Shown here: positions 45,346-58,182 of the stretch, in pieces
Numbering within the stretch: position 1 is the stretch's first letter
How the letters are laid out: the number at the start of each line of letters is the position of its first letter
DNA from: Telopea speciosissima
Taxonomy: Eukaryota; Streptophyta; Magnoliopsida; Proteales; Proteaceae
Length of the DNA stretch: 64,000 bases
Assembly: GCF_018873765.1 (NCBI RefSeq)
Contig: NC_057923.1
Coordinates: 11,792,413-11,856,412, forward strand
Direction: 5' to 3'
The notes under the pieces: generated by a model
The model's database searches: none
What the model was told of the DNA's origin: nothing
The model's input: the letters and a program-made list of their open reading frames with translations, nothing else
Made by a program: the position numbers and the translations under genes

Positions 45346-45676
45346 TGATGATGACGACAGACGATATGCGATGCAGATTGTGGGAATGTTAGCTCATACT
45401 ACTTCGACCAGGTTCTGCATCTCATAGCAAAACAACTTAATTCTTGAATTTTTTGGATGATTAGAATTTCAGTTTTGGAGTTAGAGCTTTCCATAATTGT
45501 TCGATGATCTACCTTAAAGAAAATAGCGATATTTCTGTTTCCCAGGGTTACTTGGTTTGTTCTGTATGCCTCATATGTAGATTAAGAACTAAAAACGTAG
45601 GGAAAGATTCAGAAAGATGTTAGATAGCAGGGGAAAACTATAAAAAAAAAAAAAGAAAGAAAGAAAGAAAGAAAAG

Positions 45677-48600
45677 ATGGAAAATCAAAATCCAGGGAGA
45701 ATGTTGAACTCGGAAGAATCCTCGGGTTCCAAAACTGAAACTTCTCCTTCTCCCAATCAAAATTCATCCCCAGAAGATGACAAATCTCCACCTACAGATT
45801 CGCCTGCTCCACAAAAGTCACCGCCACCCGCCGAGGAACAGAATTCTCCCCCGCCTGAATCACCAAAGGCCACCCCTCCACCAGATAGCCCTTCATCTTC
45901 GTCGCCTCCAGCATCTACCCCACCAGCCGATTCCACCCCCTCACCACCATCGGATTCTAGTTCTTCACCACCTCCCCCAGCAGAGAGCTCAAGACCTCCA
46001 GCATCTCCACCCCCAGAAAGTTCAGGCGGCTCTTCAAAGCCTCCACCTGCATCGCATCCTCCCCCACCACATGAGTCTCCTAATTCACCAGTGCCACCTC
46101 CGCCGGTGCAAAATTCTGCTGCAGCTCATCCTCCTCCAGCTTCCCCTCATCACTCCCCTCCTCCGCCCAGCTCTCCTAATTCACCTGTGATTTCTCCTCG
46201 TCCTCCATCTAATTCACATAATGCATCCATACCAACCCCACCTGCTTCTAATGTACCTCCTCCACCAGCTGCAGAAAACTCGGGATCACCACCAGCACAA
46301 ATAACCCCCCCTCCATCAGCTGAAAGCCCACCCAAGGCTGTCGCATCCCCTCCACCACCTGCAACATCAACCAAAACTCCCTCTCCCTCTAGTGTCCCAT
46401 CATCTAACTCAACTACTCCAGCTTCCCAAACTCCAAATCATGTCCCAAAACTATCCCCTCCTAAAAAATCATCCCCTGATTCTTCCACCTCTTCCCAAAG
46501 TGGTGCCATTATTGGATTCACAGTGGCAGGAGTGGTGATCTTTGCGTTCTTAATATTCTTCTTTGTGGCAAGGAGGAGGAGAAAGAAACGAGAAGAGGCT
46601 TTTTTAGCCCAATACAAACCTGCACCCAATAACTTCTCTGGACAACCAGGTAAAACGCTGGCCATCTTAAGTTCCCCACAAACCTCCTCCCCCCAAATTC
46701 ATGATTTTGATGGTCTAATGTTCAAGTATTGTTATTGTAGATGGGTATTACTATCACTCATACAAATATACAGGGGGGGCTTCTGGACAAACAGATCCCT
46801 ACTTTGGTGGAAAACCCCTGGCATCTCCTCATGCACCAGGAAATAGTTATATAAGCAATGGAGGATATAGTCCCGGACCTCCAGAAGCAAATGTCATGGG
46901 TGCTAAGTCATCGTTCAGCTATGAAGAGCTAATGGAAATAACAAATGGTTTTTCTCGGAAAAATATTTTGGGTGAGGGTGGGTTTGGATGTGTTTACAAA
47001 GGTTGGCTACCAGATGGGAGAGTAGTGGCAGTGAAACAGCTCAAGGCTGGTAGTGGACAGGGGGAGAGGGAATTCCAAGCAGAAGTTGAGATCATTAGCC
47101 GTGTTCACCATCGGCATTTAGTCTCTTTGGTGGGCTATTGCATTGCTGAACATCATCGATTGCTCGTCTATGAATTTGTTCCAAATAATACTCTTGAACA
47201 CCATTTGCATGGTAACTTGATTATTGCTAAAAAGAGAAATCTGTTTTTCCTTACCTGATATGTAGGTGTTATACTATCCTTTCTTATGAAATGAAATCAA
47301 TGCATGCTTTTCAGGAAAAGGAATCCCTGTGATGGAGTGGTCTAAAAGACTTAAAATTGCACTTGGAGCTGCTCGTGGGTTGGCTTATCTTCATGAAGAC
47401 TGTGAGTGACACCACTGCCACCATTCACCCGCCCTTTTTATAGTACTTCCTATCTAATGAGGAAGCTTTGTCTTTTCATATCATAAGAACATAAGGAATG
47501 CACTCTATACACTTAATGCTAAAGGTGTTATGAAAATATTATGTTGTTTTATTTAATTTCTGTAATGTTTATCTAGAAATTGCATATCCTATATAGGTAG
47601 TTCATTCGCTCACATCCTCAAAATCAGATGTGGCTCAACAAATCATCAATTTGGGGTTTCAATCAGGAATTGTATAGTTCAATCTGCCAAAGGATATATG
47701 AATGAATTTTACTTTGATGAATATTATTCTATTACAGCCGCTTATCCTAAAAGCTCGAGCTGTTACACAAGGGCACCAACAATGTATATCAACACCTCCT
47801 GCACGTGCAAGCCCACATATACACACCTGGCTCTGTATGTGACACTATCACGTGGTGGCCCCATCATGTGGCACCAAGGGTGCAAAGCGTAGCGGAACAA
47901 CAACACACAACACAAACCCCTCATAGTTAACAGTGGTCGAACATCCGATCTCCTAGATCTGATACCATGTTATATTCCAACCAAAAATCTCAAACCATTA
48001 GGTAGATGGACCAACATGTATATGAAGTCACACCCAAGGTCCCAGGCAAACGATGTGGGACAGTAACTCTATAACTCCCAACACGTCCCACATGTAGGTA
48101 GAATGAGACGAAACCATACACGTGGAAAGACGCACGAGGGAAAGACAGCCAAGAGATTGCTCTGATACCATGTTACAACCACTTATCCTAAAAGTTCAAG
48201 CTGTTAAGTACATATTTGTTAAGGCGCCTCGGTTGCCTTGCATCCAGGCCCCCACCACTGGCTTGGGTTGCCATGACAACTATGGTTAACTAAGGGCAAC
48301 AACAATGTATATCGACAATTTCTCATGATTAACGTGACTGTGGACTATGATTTTTCTTCTTTTTTTTTTGGGGGGGGGGGGGGGGATGGTGTGATGGAGT
48401 ATAATACACCCTGTCTACAGATATTCAAATATCAATATATTTCCAATATTACTATGCAATGCAACTCTATATATGTTTTCTATGTAGGGTTTCCTAGGCT
48501 TTATGTTTAGTTATTTAACCATATGTAGATGCTAACACAACCTGATATTCTGATTACTTAAGCTGCTTCTCCAATATTTATGTAGGTCATCCAAAAATCA

Positions 48601-51600
48601 TCCACAGAGACATCAAATCAGCAAACATACTGTTGGATGATGTCTTTGAAGCACAGGCATGCATATTTCACTGCGCCTTTTTTTTATTTATTATTTTTTC
48701 ATTGTATGTGCTTCTTAACATGTTGTTATGTCTCAAATTTCAATTTAAATATTTGACCTGACACCATTTAAACTGCAGGTTGCAGACTTTGGGCTTGCAA
48801 AATTAACAAATGATACTAATACACATGTATCAACTCGTGTTATGGGGACATTTGGGTAGGTTACAGATTGTTTTTCAATTAGTACTTAAAGTAATTTTAA
48901 TTGGTAAAAGCTACATTCCAAGTGATATGAATGATAACTAGAATAAGCATACAGAATACTGGGATATATGGCACTCATGCAGAGGGATAAAGGACCAACC
49001 AGTAAAATAGATCTCCCCTCGAGTTATAATAGATTAAAATATCATATAATTTGTTTGCAATCATCCAGAAAAGTTGGTTTTAAACTAGGAAGATCTCTAA
49101 GGAGAGACCCATCAAATGACAGTTCGTGCTCCACCTGCAGAATGTCTTTTGGTATTCCTGTTATTGATGGTAAATCTGGTTGTAATACAAAGAAACAACC
49201 TGTACTTTTTCTCTTTCCAGTTATCTCCAATTAATGCTTAAATAAATAGATGAGGTTGGTACTTTTTTCCAATTTTCAAATTGGCTCAGTTTTGCTTACC
49301 CCAAAAATGTCTTTCAGGTACATGGCACCGGAGTATGCGTCAAGTGGCAAATTGACAGATAGATCTGATGTGTACTCATTTGGAGTTGTGCTTCTAGAGC
49401 TTGTGACAGGGCGTAAATCTGTTGATACATCTCAGCCTATGGGGGATGAAAGTTTAGTTGAGTGGGTATGGCTAATGCAAGCAGTCATGCACAAGCTTGA
49501 ATTACTCAATAAGAATCAAAACTGCACTTAACTCTAACTAAGCATAAAATAAGATTTGTAATACATTTAGCAGAGAACCCAAGATAGATGATGAGAACCC
49601 ATTTCCTGAAAATGGATCCCCATGTCCGAAACTCATGATGGATATTGTCAGGAGCATAGTTTAAAAGCTGGACTGGATGTCAAATCAGAAAGAGGTCCAA
49701 TTCCTTTTTTACCCCGGCCAGTTCCTTTTAAATGGTGCTTGACTGGTGGTCCAGTCTGTTCGTTAAAACTATGATGACAAAGCTGTGTAGTTTTAATCAA
49801 TTCACCCTTTTGAAATGAACATTTGGATAAAAGAAAATTAATAAACCAAAATATTGTTCTTGTCATGTTATGCTGATATTATAAATGCAAATGGTACAGT
49901 TCATGTGTGTTTCCATTATCTGCACTTGATTTTAAATATTTCTTATTTTGCCTGCCAATTTTTTTTCCCCAAAAATATAACTATTAGTTATGATTATTAA
50001 TTTTTTTTTATAGAGTGATAAACTTAAGTGATAAGGAGAAGCAATTTCCTTGAAATAGATCTCCATGCAAACTTCTGGGGGCCATGAGTGTTTTGATCAA
50101 TGTTCCCTTTGACATGAGTATTTGGAAAATGGAAATGAATTTATCTTTTTTTTTTTTTTTTTGTGTATATTTGTAATGTGCTTCCATTTATTAACAGTGT
50201 TTTGCCTGTAAAAGTAGATGTATTTGTTATTTTTCATTCCAAGAAATATGACATCGGGTTATTAAAGTCTTATTCAAATAACTGAGACAGTGTTTTGGTA
50301 GAAAGGTGCTGTTTGCAGCCAGGAAGGTCCAAGAAGAAGCATGACATAATACCCTTGACTACTGATCCAGGTTCCAATTTTCGAAAGAGGATCTCTGAGT
50401 ACTCTCTTGTACATCCATTTAAGCCATTTAAAACTTTAATAAATTCTTAAGCACGTTATACCCTAGTTAGCAAGTGTGCATATCATTTATTTTATTATAA
50501 GAAAACTTCATGTTTCATTTTAAAACATGCTCCATGTAGAGTTGGCTATTATGGTTTTTTATAGAAAATAAAAAAATATGTGACTACTACGGAACTTCAA
50601 TTATGCCAAATCTTTGATATTGAAACTAAATTATATCTTATTTTTTCCCCTTTGATATTCTGTTATGTGCTGAATTTCCTACTGGGCAATCCCCTACATC
50701 TTTCTGTGTCCAGCTTAATTGCAGAGAAATAATTATCATTCAGCACGTACTTGGTAGTGATTTTTTGAACTACTTGTCTCCTACAATTCTACTTTTCTTC
50801 CTTTGAACATCTTTCATATTGATTTTGGCAGGCGAGGCCACTATTGAACGATGCCCTTGAGTCTGGAGATTTTGAAGAAATTGCAGATCCAAGGCTTGAA
50901 CATAGATATGTGGAGAGCGAGATGTTTAGGATGATTGAGACAGCTGCTGCTTGTGTACGCCATGCTGCTCAAAAGCGACCCCGAATGGCACAGGTGATAA
51001 AAGCATATTACTGTTTTCAGCTTCGTCCTTTTTAACTTTGTTTGCAATTTTTTATTCCTGGCATTTAGGATTTGAAAGGAAATAAAAACCTATGAGACTA
51101 GCATACTCAATGTGCAATATGCAGATAAAGCTTCGTTTCAGCATTAAATACGTAAGGCTTGAATAAGTAGATTCTCCATGGCTAATCAGAATTGAAAGAG
51201 TGATTACGAAAAGCTGTAGTAGTAGTAGAGTGGTATAATAATAATAATAATAGTAATTAATATTTTATAATAATAATATAGTGGGATTGATAATAACAAT
51301 GATAATGAAAATAATGACAACAGTGGCCACTTTGCATTTCAACTTGCTTTCCATTCACTTCTATGGTTCCTTCTACATTTTCCTTTTCTTTTGGCTTTGA
51401 TGTGCATGAATTGGTTGAACTAACGGTCTATTTGTTTCCTTCTTTCAGGTTGTGAGAGCATTGGACACTGAGGGTGAGATGGGAGATATCTCCAATGGTG
51501 TGAAATTTGGCCAGAGCACAATTTTAGAGTCGGGCAAGCACTCAGCAGAGATTCAGAGATTCCGCAGGATGGCATTTGGTAATGGTGATAGCTCTGAATA

Positions 51601-51700
51601 TAGCATATACAGTGGGGAGACCAACTCTAGAGAGGTGCCACACAAATCCCAAAGTAGTGCTTCGAGTGAGTACTCCAGTGGTGGCAAACTCATGCCATAA
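45677..51700 (+). CDS. PERK: Proline-rich extensin-like receptor kinase (PERK)
   Basis: Complete eight-exon gene: 45677-46649, 46741-47211, 47315-47401, 48586-48656, 48779-48855, 49318-49465, 50832-50993, 51449-51700 (TAA), 746 aa, all in phase. Residues 1-270 are a Pro/Ser-rich wall-contacting ectodomain (SPPP-type repeats, no signal peptide, as usual for PERKs). A membrane segment spans about 276-298 ([20 protein letters not shown]) followed by RRRRKKR. The kinase spans about 395-670: [30 protein letters not shown] (an RD kinase), [23 protein letters not shown] Ser-rich tail ends SSGGKLMP. All catalytic residues are present. Intron 4 has a GC donor (CAG|GCATGC). PERKs sit in the plasma membrane and signal from the wall in growth and wounding. 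Confidence 0.96.
47730..48280 (-). mobile_element. LTR-retrotransposon remnant in PERK intron 3
   Basis: Direct repeats cttatcctaaaagctcgagc (47742) and cttatcctaaaagttcaagc (48183) and two copies of the tRNA-Met PBS complement (agatctgataccatgtta near 47957, gctctgataccatgttac near 48160) mark rearranged LTR-PBS pieces on the minus strand. Between them is the phrase cacgtcccacatg. A separate fragment of the AAGGCG family (ttaaggcgcctcggttgcc ... catgacaactatgg) follows at 48217-48285. Confidence 0.6.
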
Positions 51701-53253
51701 ACCAACCAAATGTGTGGTGAGAAGAGTTCCAACAACGCACACTCCACCAATGAAGCTGCCATACTGCTTCTAAGATTCTACATCTCAAGGGGTACATACA
51801 TTTGTGCTGTCCAGTTGCATCTGATTCAGGAGGTTCCTTGGGAGCAAGAAATTCTTTCCAGTAGCTAGAATTCTGGAACCACAATCTTCATCTCAGCATG
51901 TTGGATGTTCACAACAACCAATTGCTGTAAACCCAACTCACTTGACCTGATTAGTATGAGGGTTCTTTTCTCCAAACCTGTCTTTCAGCATTCTTTTTTG
52001 TCCTACCTGATTATCAGAGGGGGGGGGGGTTTGAGCTGGTAGAGTGGTTTTTTTAATTGTATTTATGAAAAAGGTGGCCATTCATTGTCATTTTATATCA
52101 GTGGAATATTATGTTTTAGTAAAGGAAGACCTTTTTTTTTGCTTCTCCCATTTGTTGTCTTGAGAAAGTTGTGGTGGTGAATTTAGTGTTTTCACTATGA
52201 TTTGGTGGTACTGGCCTTGTCTAGTCTAACTTCCATTGGCTGATGCAGAAGCATATTATAGTTCTTAAAATTTCCAATTTGATTTTTTGAGGATCACTAA
52301 CTCGGGGGTTGCTGTCAGAGTTTCTTGCATTTACCAATAACTGAGCCTACGCAACAAGTCATCATCAGGTAGAAGATTTGGTGCCCACACGATATTTGAA
52401 GATGGACAATATGTGGAGTTTAGTTTTATTGATGTCAGGGATTAACCTTTGTTGTTCACTTCTTACATTGTGAAATGCAGCCTACCTCCTGTGCCATCCA
52501 GTTTTTCAATGGTGGTGACAACAAAATGCAGGGATAAAGCATCTCAGAGCCTCAGGCCGTTGGTAGGTAGGAAAAAAGGAGGGGTAGGTAGCTGTGGTTG
52601 TATTCAGGAAAGAAAAAGGGCAAAACAACCACAGATGATTATTTCATGTCAATGCCTTCATCTTGGATGCTTTCTCCTGCCCCTGCTTTGGTGTGGTACC
52701 AGATGGGAGGTTTCTAAATACACTACTCCAATTTGTTGCAAACCTATTCTCTTCCTATTGCAAAATATTTCTTTTTTAAAATTGGGATTTGTTTTAATGA
52801 CATCTTTATGTGTGTATTTAGATTTGTAAATTTCTTTTGATGGCCCCTTGTTTTATCATTGGGAGAGGATCTCCAGGACACCCAGTGTCGAGGGGGAATC
52901 TGCACGTCACACTAATGGCTGTCCTAAAAAAGGTATCATTTACATGGGGTCCATATATTCAAGAGCAGAAGAAGAAAACAAAAAAAAATATCATGTAAGA
53001 GGAAAATTGCATTCTCAATCTCAATCTGGGTTACAACCCCTTCTAAAGAACCAGGGGTAATACAAGGTCACAATTTTCTACATAAAGGATCTGATTAAGA
53101 GATTTTAACTCGCTCAAAATCAGCTCAAAACCAATGATCTATAGCCAATAAAAGAAATACCCAAAAGATTTCTGTCTTTAAGTTGAATCCATGGAGATGG
53201 TAATGCTGCCTCTGTAAAATGCATTCCATCTACCTACCTATTGGGACTGCATC
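51701..53253. other. PERK 3' UTR and intergenic DNA
   Basis: 3' UTR probably reaches about 52110, with a poly-G run at 52020-52029 and tatcagtggaatattatg near 52095. The 126-codon plus frame at 52449-52829 shows no family resemblance and is not called. No repeat was recognised. Confidence 0.45.
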
Positions 53254-54256
53254 TTATAGCTTGAGCAACATTTCTCTCACTTGGTGTGCTTGAATTTCCT
53301 CAGACTTTGCCTTACAAGTAAGAACAGTAGCTAACATGTCAGTTTGAGAACCAATTTTAATGGAAATCATCTCATCCCAAGGTGTTCTTGTAATAAATTT
53401 TAGACAAAATTTTACCTCTGCATTGAGAACACTCGAAACCTTGCCTCTGAGGGAAACAACATTGAGATCTGTTATCAGAAAACCTAACCCATTCATGGCC
53501 TCCATTAGCCTACCAAACCCATCTTTTCTCTGCTCGCAGCACACCCTAACATTGAACTCCTTTGCCCCTATTTTCTTCACTTCCACTTCAACCTGAGCAC
53601 GATTCTATGAAAAGAAGCAAAAAAAGATAAGAATTTAAGATAAAACAGTAGCAGTTAGAATGATCAATTTTATGTGTTTCGTTTCAAAATATTACTAACT
53701 CGCTGATCTTGGGCTGGCCTTCCCATGACCTTTACACTTGAAGAGCCATGAGAATAATGATCATTATCTTGAACCCTAAGCCCAGTTGAGTTTGGGATCT
53801 GTAGATGTAAACTGCTTTTGTTGTCTTGCTGCTTCTCTTCCAATTCCTTCAACTCATCATGTAGCCTATTCACTGTTCCCTGTAATTCCTCTATGTAATC
53901 TATTGCGTCTCCCAGGATTGAGGCATTATCCATCTGAAAAAAAAGTGGAAACATTGGCATGAAATATACTATAAGAATCAATACCATTAAACCCATGTCA
54001 CTAAAATTGAAAAAAAATAAGAATCAAATGAAGTGATAACCTTGGTGATCTTGGGAACCAGAGCCCGTAGAGTGAAGAGCCTATCTTTGATTCTGTTCCT
54101 CCTGTTCCTTTCTGTAATGAGGTTCTTTGATGGGTATGGTTTTCCTTCCAATCTCTTGCAGGCCTTCAATCTTCCTTTCTTATCCATAACTAGTTCACTT
54201 TTGGAAACCAAAGAATATTCAGCAAAGCCAAGGGAATGTTGTGTTTTGTTGAGCAT
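53254..54256 (-). CDS. bHLH transcription factor, AMS/bHLH90-like, short form
   Basis: Three exons in phase: 54256-54041, 53933-53700, 53604-53254 (TAA), 266 aa, GT-AG introns. The bHLH spans about residues 43-97 (SKNLITERNRRNRIKDRLFT, LRALVPKITKMDNASILGDA, IDYIEELQ). The basic region keeps E and R contacts (ITERNRRNR), so E-box binding is expected. A Glu/Lys linker follows, and then an ACT-like dimerisation domain about 155-230 (VEVKKIGAKEFNVRVCCEQR, LGFLITDLNVVSLRG). Family members of this type (Arabidopsis bHLH90, ABORTED MICROSPORES) usually carry an N-terminal bHLH-MYC_N domain of about 200 aa. None is seen in the 10 kb to the right. An in-frame stop lies just upstream, with a possible AG acceptor at 54282, so either a short form or a gene that lost its 5' exons. 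Confidence 0.85.
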
Positions 54257-54433
54257 TAATCCCAATTGATACTTCGAAAGCGCCTTTGTAGTTGGAGTCC
54301 TTCAAATAGCTAGCGGAGGAGTGCATAGGAGTAATGGGATAGTAATTAAGGTGGCCAAATGTGTAAAAGCTTCTGGCATGTACGTTGTATGGTACTGTAC
54401 AAGCATGTTCTCTTGCTCAGTTATCCTCGGATT

Positions 54434-54700
54434 TGGCTCCTCTACGGCTCAGGGGTGCGCCGTGCATCTTGTGGCACGGCACAACAGCTCATCATGTGGG
54501 CGAGCTCCCCTTTGGACGGTCTGGATTGAGCAGGGAAAGCTGAGCATGGTGCACATGCAATGTACAAGAGGATTTCTGGATTTTGAAATCCAGATTTCCA
54601 GCTCAATCTAGATCGTCCAAAGGAGAGCTCACCCACGTGGCGAGCCATGGTACCGTGTCACAAGATGTGCGGCGCACCTATGCATCGTAGAGGAGCCCGA
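54434..54700. mobile_element. MITE with about 100-bp inverted arms, upstream of bHLH
   Basis: Left ggctcctctacggctcaggg, gcgccgtgcatcttgtggca, gagctcccctttggacggtc pairs with right gatcgtccaaaggagagctc, caagatgtgcggcgcacc, gcatcgtagaggagcc. The middle has a second small hairpin (tctggattttgaaatccaga). It starts about 180 bp before the bHLH ATG, in the place where a promoter or missing exon would be. Confidence 0.85.
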
Positions 54701-54737
54701 TGCGTTAGTTAGCCTCGGCCCAAGCCTCTCAGAAGCA

Positions 54738-54905
54738 AGGTTTTAGGCATCGCCGCATCGGTGCCAAATTGTATCAATATACCGATATGTATGGTTGGTA
54801 TCAATCACGAAAGTGTTTTTTTTTTTTTTAATTTCAATTGATTCCAATGATAAGTATTGGTACCATATCAGTTTTAGAACTACCCGATACCGTTCCGATA
54901 TTGTG
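54738..54905. repeat. CGATATCGG-rich repeat, possible MITE
   Basis: Ends caaggttttaggcatcgcc and, inverted, TAGGGTTTTACTTC. Interior ACCGATATGTATGG and CCCGATACCGTTCC. Flanks ctcagaag and ctcaagag match at 6 of 8 bases, so the target duplication is uncertain. Confidence 0.5.
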
Positions 54906-56650
54906 AAGTAAAACCCTACTCAAGAGTTAGGACACCGAATCAAAAATCCGCAGCACTCTATATTTCTTTCAAGGGTTTTTATAATGTTTAACCAAAAAGA
55001 AAATGAAAAAAGGTTGCATAAACCGCCGGCATGCACTGCCCTCTCACCGAAATGTACGCCTTTCTATTGAAAAACTGTGCCCCCTCCCATACGAATAATT
55101 ATCTCCTCCAATTTGTGGGCACCTCCAATTCCTCTAATAGGGGGGAGTGGACCCCACCTTAGGCAGTGTTTTTGGGCAGGGGGTAGGGTGGTCATTTCCG
55201 CTCCCATGTGAGGAATTGGAGGGGATAAGGATTCCTCCCATACCTCCATTAGTTGGGCGTGAGGATTCCATGAGAATAATAGTAACGGGTTAATCTGAAG
55301 TTTGAACCCCACACTTAGTTTTGCCACGTGAAAGAGTGTTGTGGTAACTCTAATTAAAATATAACATAGTAAAATTTCATTTTCGAGTTCGAGTCTCCTG
55401 AATGGTACCTTCCCCCTCCCCCTAAAAAAAGTAAGATATATATATATAAAAGCTCCCAATCCCAAAAAATAAATTTCGATTTCAAATTCAATTATTTACC
55501 CTCTCATTTGTTATCATCTGATCATACCCTCTCATATATGTCTAAGCAACCTTCTTGATTGTCTTAAAATTATCAATTCCTTATTTTTCCACTTGACAAA
55601 CTCAGATTAATTTGAAATTTGATAGATGAGCAAGGATAATGAGGTCCACCTATTCACAAAATTTCAGCCTCATCTGACCTGCCATGTGGTAGATCTAAGT
55701 TCCCATTGAAGAGATTTTTTCTTAATGTCAGAAAAACCTTGCCCCTCATATGTATCTTGTGGTTTAAAAGATGAGGCTTTACATACTATAAAGCAAAGGT
55801 TTTAGATCTTAAGAAAAAACTACACATCACCTAAAATCAATACTCATATAATCATATCCACTTGTACATTATTGTACCTCACTCCAATCAATGGGAACGG
55901 TATTCTTGGTCTGATGGGTTCAAAAGAAAACCTCATAACATCTACCACATGGCAGATTAGATTAGGTGAGGCTAAAATTTTATAAATAAATTAACTACAT
56001 GATGACGAAGTCTCTTGTTTATATTTCAAGTTTCAATCCAAATTAAATTGTCTACATTTCATAACAAAGTATTTAAACATATAAGAAAGGAAATGCTAAT
56101 ACATGGGAGGGAAAGGATAGGATATGATTAAATTTGAATCTGGGAAAGAGAAGAAGATTTCAATTTTTCAAGGTGAGAAGTTAGAGAGAGAACAAGAAAT
56201 AGGCCTGAGGGAGGAGTACTGATTCTTGGCTTCCATCACCCTAATCCTTGGCTCTTGTCAGAGCAATCAGAAGGAGTCATCGTTAGGCATTGTTGCACTT
56301 TTTTGACCATCCAGTACACTAGAAAAGCCAGGGGTAACATGGGTGACAGTTACTTGTAACCGCATGTACAGGACCGCCCTTTTCAAAGACCCAACCACTG
56401 TGTCTTTAGGATAGAGTTTTCCTTCACCGTCACCAGATGAAGGTTCACCACACACCATCTAGGGTTCACAAATTCCTATGAGGTTTTAATATATTTCTCA
56501 AAATATCCTTTCATGCGCATAAAAAATACGATTTAATTCTAATACAATTTAAAAACAAAAATCAGGAACCAAAGCAGTGAATTGGCTGATTTTGATCAGA
56601 CATTGATTCGAACAAAAATCAGTCATAATTTTAAGGGGAGAGTTTGAATT
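54906..56650. other. Intergenic DNA with one probable MITE
   Basis: 55088-55245 has loosely inverted ends (attatctcctccaatttgtg ... ggaattggaggggataagg), a probable MITE. The rest (55250-56650) shows two related phrases about gccatgtggtagatct / catctaccacatggcag (55680, 55940), inverted to each other, but no gene. Confidence 0.4.
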
Positions 56651-56654
56651 TAGC

Positions 56655-56808
56655 TCGTCTCCCGGGAGACGTGCGCCCAAGGTGCTGCCAAGGGGTATCC
56701 AACGGTTGAGCTGTGCAGTACATATCTCGGTGAATGCATAGGGATATGTGCCCAACGGCTGGCAACACCCTGGGCATTCCCTACTCCTTGGAGACGATCC
56801 TAATCCCT
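56655..56808. mobile_element. MITE with CGTCTCC ends
   Basis: Left tagctcgtctcccgggagac, gcccaaggtgctgccaaggg pairs imperfectly with right cccaacggctggcaacaccc, ccttggagacgatccta. Inner pairing of cggttgagctgtgcagtacatatctcgg is weaker. About 150 bp. Confidence 0.55.
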
Positions 56809-56889
56809 GTTCTATCCGGTAACATGGCAAAGTGATCATTTTGTGAGGGCCTGTGCTTGGGTGCAGGAGCCACGTTGCCAGACAGGTTC

Positions 56890-57770
56890 CTTTTTTCCTA
56901 ATTTTAAATATCGGTATTGGAATTTCTATTAGTTTCAGCCAATACCAATATGAATCGTATCAGTCCGTTTTGCTTTCAAATTTCTTTAAACAGATGATTT
57001 TTTTGGGGACAAATTTGTCCTTACAATGAACTGTAACACTAATAGAGTATCGACCTCAATCAATACCGATATTTATCTGCTGATATAAGATACCAATGTT
57101 TGAAACCATGGAATTGCCAGACATTGATTCGGATCAGAATCGATAAAGAGGTTTTTATTTTACCTTCAAACCAAGTGATTTTCTGGATGAAATTTCTCGG
57201 CTAACCTTTGCATAAATCAACTGAAATTTGGAGGGAAACTCACTCTTAAATTACATCTACTGGAATCGATTTTCGGATTACTATTTTCAAAAATGGAATC
57301 AAGTATTAGATCGATTAGTATAAATTTCATAATCGGCCCAATCCATACCATTAGTAGATCAAGCTCACTCGATATCAAGAATTTTCACCTCCTACAATCC
57401 ATTTGAAGTGAGTTTCAATTTAGCGAGTAAGACTTCGAGTTTAGCTGTGAAAATTTAATATGTTGTATAATACACCATAAGGATCTCCAGTTTTTATGTA
57501 GAACCCAACTTCAAATTCATAATATTTTGAAAAATGAAATAAATTGACCATAAAAAAACGCTAATATTTACTTTTTCAGAAAAAAAAAAAAATTATGAAA
57601 AAAATATAATAAAATAGGAAATAGAAATCTATATGTTAATTTGATTAAAAAATATTTTTTATCATTAGCATATTCCAAGGGGCGATTCCGATTTTGATCG
57701 ATTTGTATCAGAATGGACATTTACCGATTCAACCCTTGATTTCATTTTTTTCATAACCTTGGTTCTAACC
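56890..57770. repeat. CGATTC/GATACC-rich repeat cluster
   Basis: Several overlapping stretches of AATATCGGTATTGG, AATACCGATATTTATC, TGATTCGGATCAGAATCG and CGATTCCGATTTTGATCG. One right end (tttgaaaccatg at 57095-57107) fits the CATGGTT terminus, but no left partner or duplication was found. Confidence 0.45.
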
Positions 57771-57796
57771 TAATCAGGCCTGTTTGGTTAAAAAGG

Positions 57797-57807
57797 TTTT
57801 TTTTTTT

Positions 57808-57838
<31 letters not shown>

Positions 57839-57840
57839 GG
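57797..57840. repeat. Poly-T/poly-G junction
   Basis: About 22 T followed by about 23 G. Similar T-to-G junctions occur at 13911-13937 and 48361-48384. Several mark LINE tails read on the opposite strand. Confidence 0.85.
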
Positions 57841-58182
57841 GTGGAGCTGGTTTAGTGGATAGAAGGGTTTTGGTGAATGAGGAGTGGAGTGGAAATGAGG
57901 AAATACGTAAAATTCTCAATAATTTGAAAAAGGAAAAAAGTTTTGTACAATGCCGATTCAAAAATGAAATTACGCACCCCCTCACATATCACTCTCTATT
58001 CATAAGAGGAGTGATATATCATTAATGCCCTGCCCCTTTTGTCATTACCCTACGCTACTAATGATGATTCCGCCATTTGCTCCTAATGGCCTTGATTGTC
58101 CAATGGCAAGGGCTCACGACAATTTTGTTGGTCTTCCCTTTACCAACAATGAAGAAATCGAAAACCAAAACTCTCTTTCTCT

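Noticed and set aside
45777..46374. Second frames within PERK exon 1 (137 codons plus, 74 codons minus)
   Set aside because: Shadows of the proline-rich repeat region; the real frame continues into the kinase domain.
52449..52829. 126-codon plus frame downstream of PERK
   Set aside because: No homology that I can see, poor codon pattern, no splice or promoter context; likely chance in the 3' flank.
57816..58025. 69-codon Gly-rich frame
   Set aside because: Starts in a poly-G tract beside poly-T; an artefact of homopolymers.
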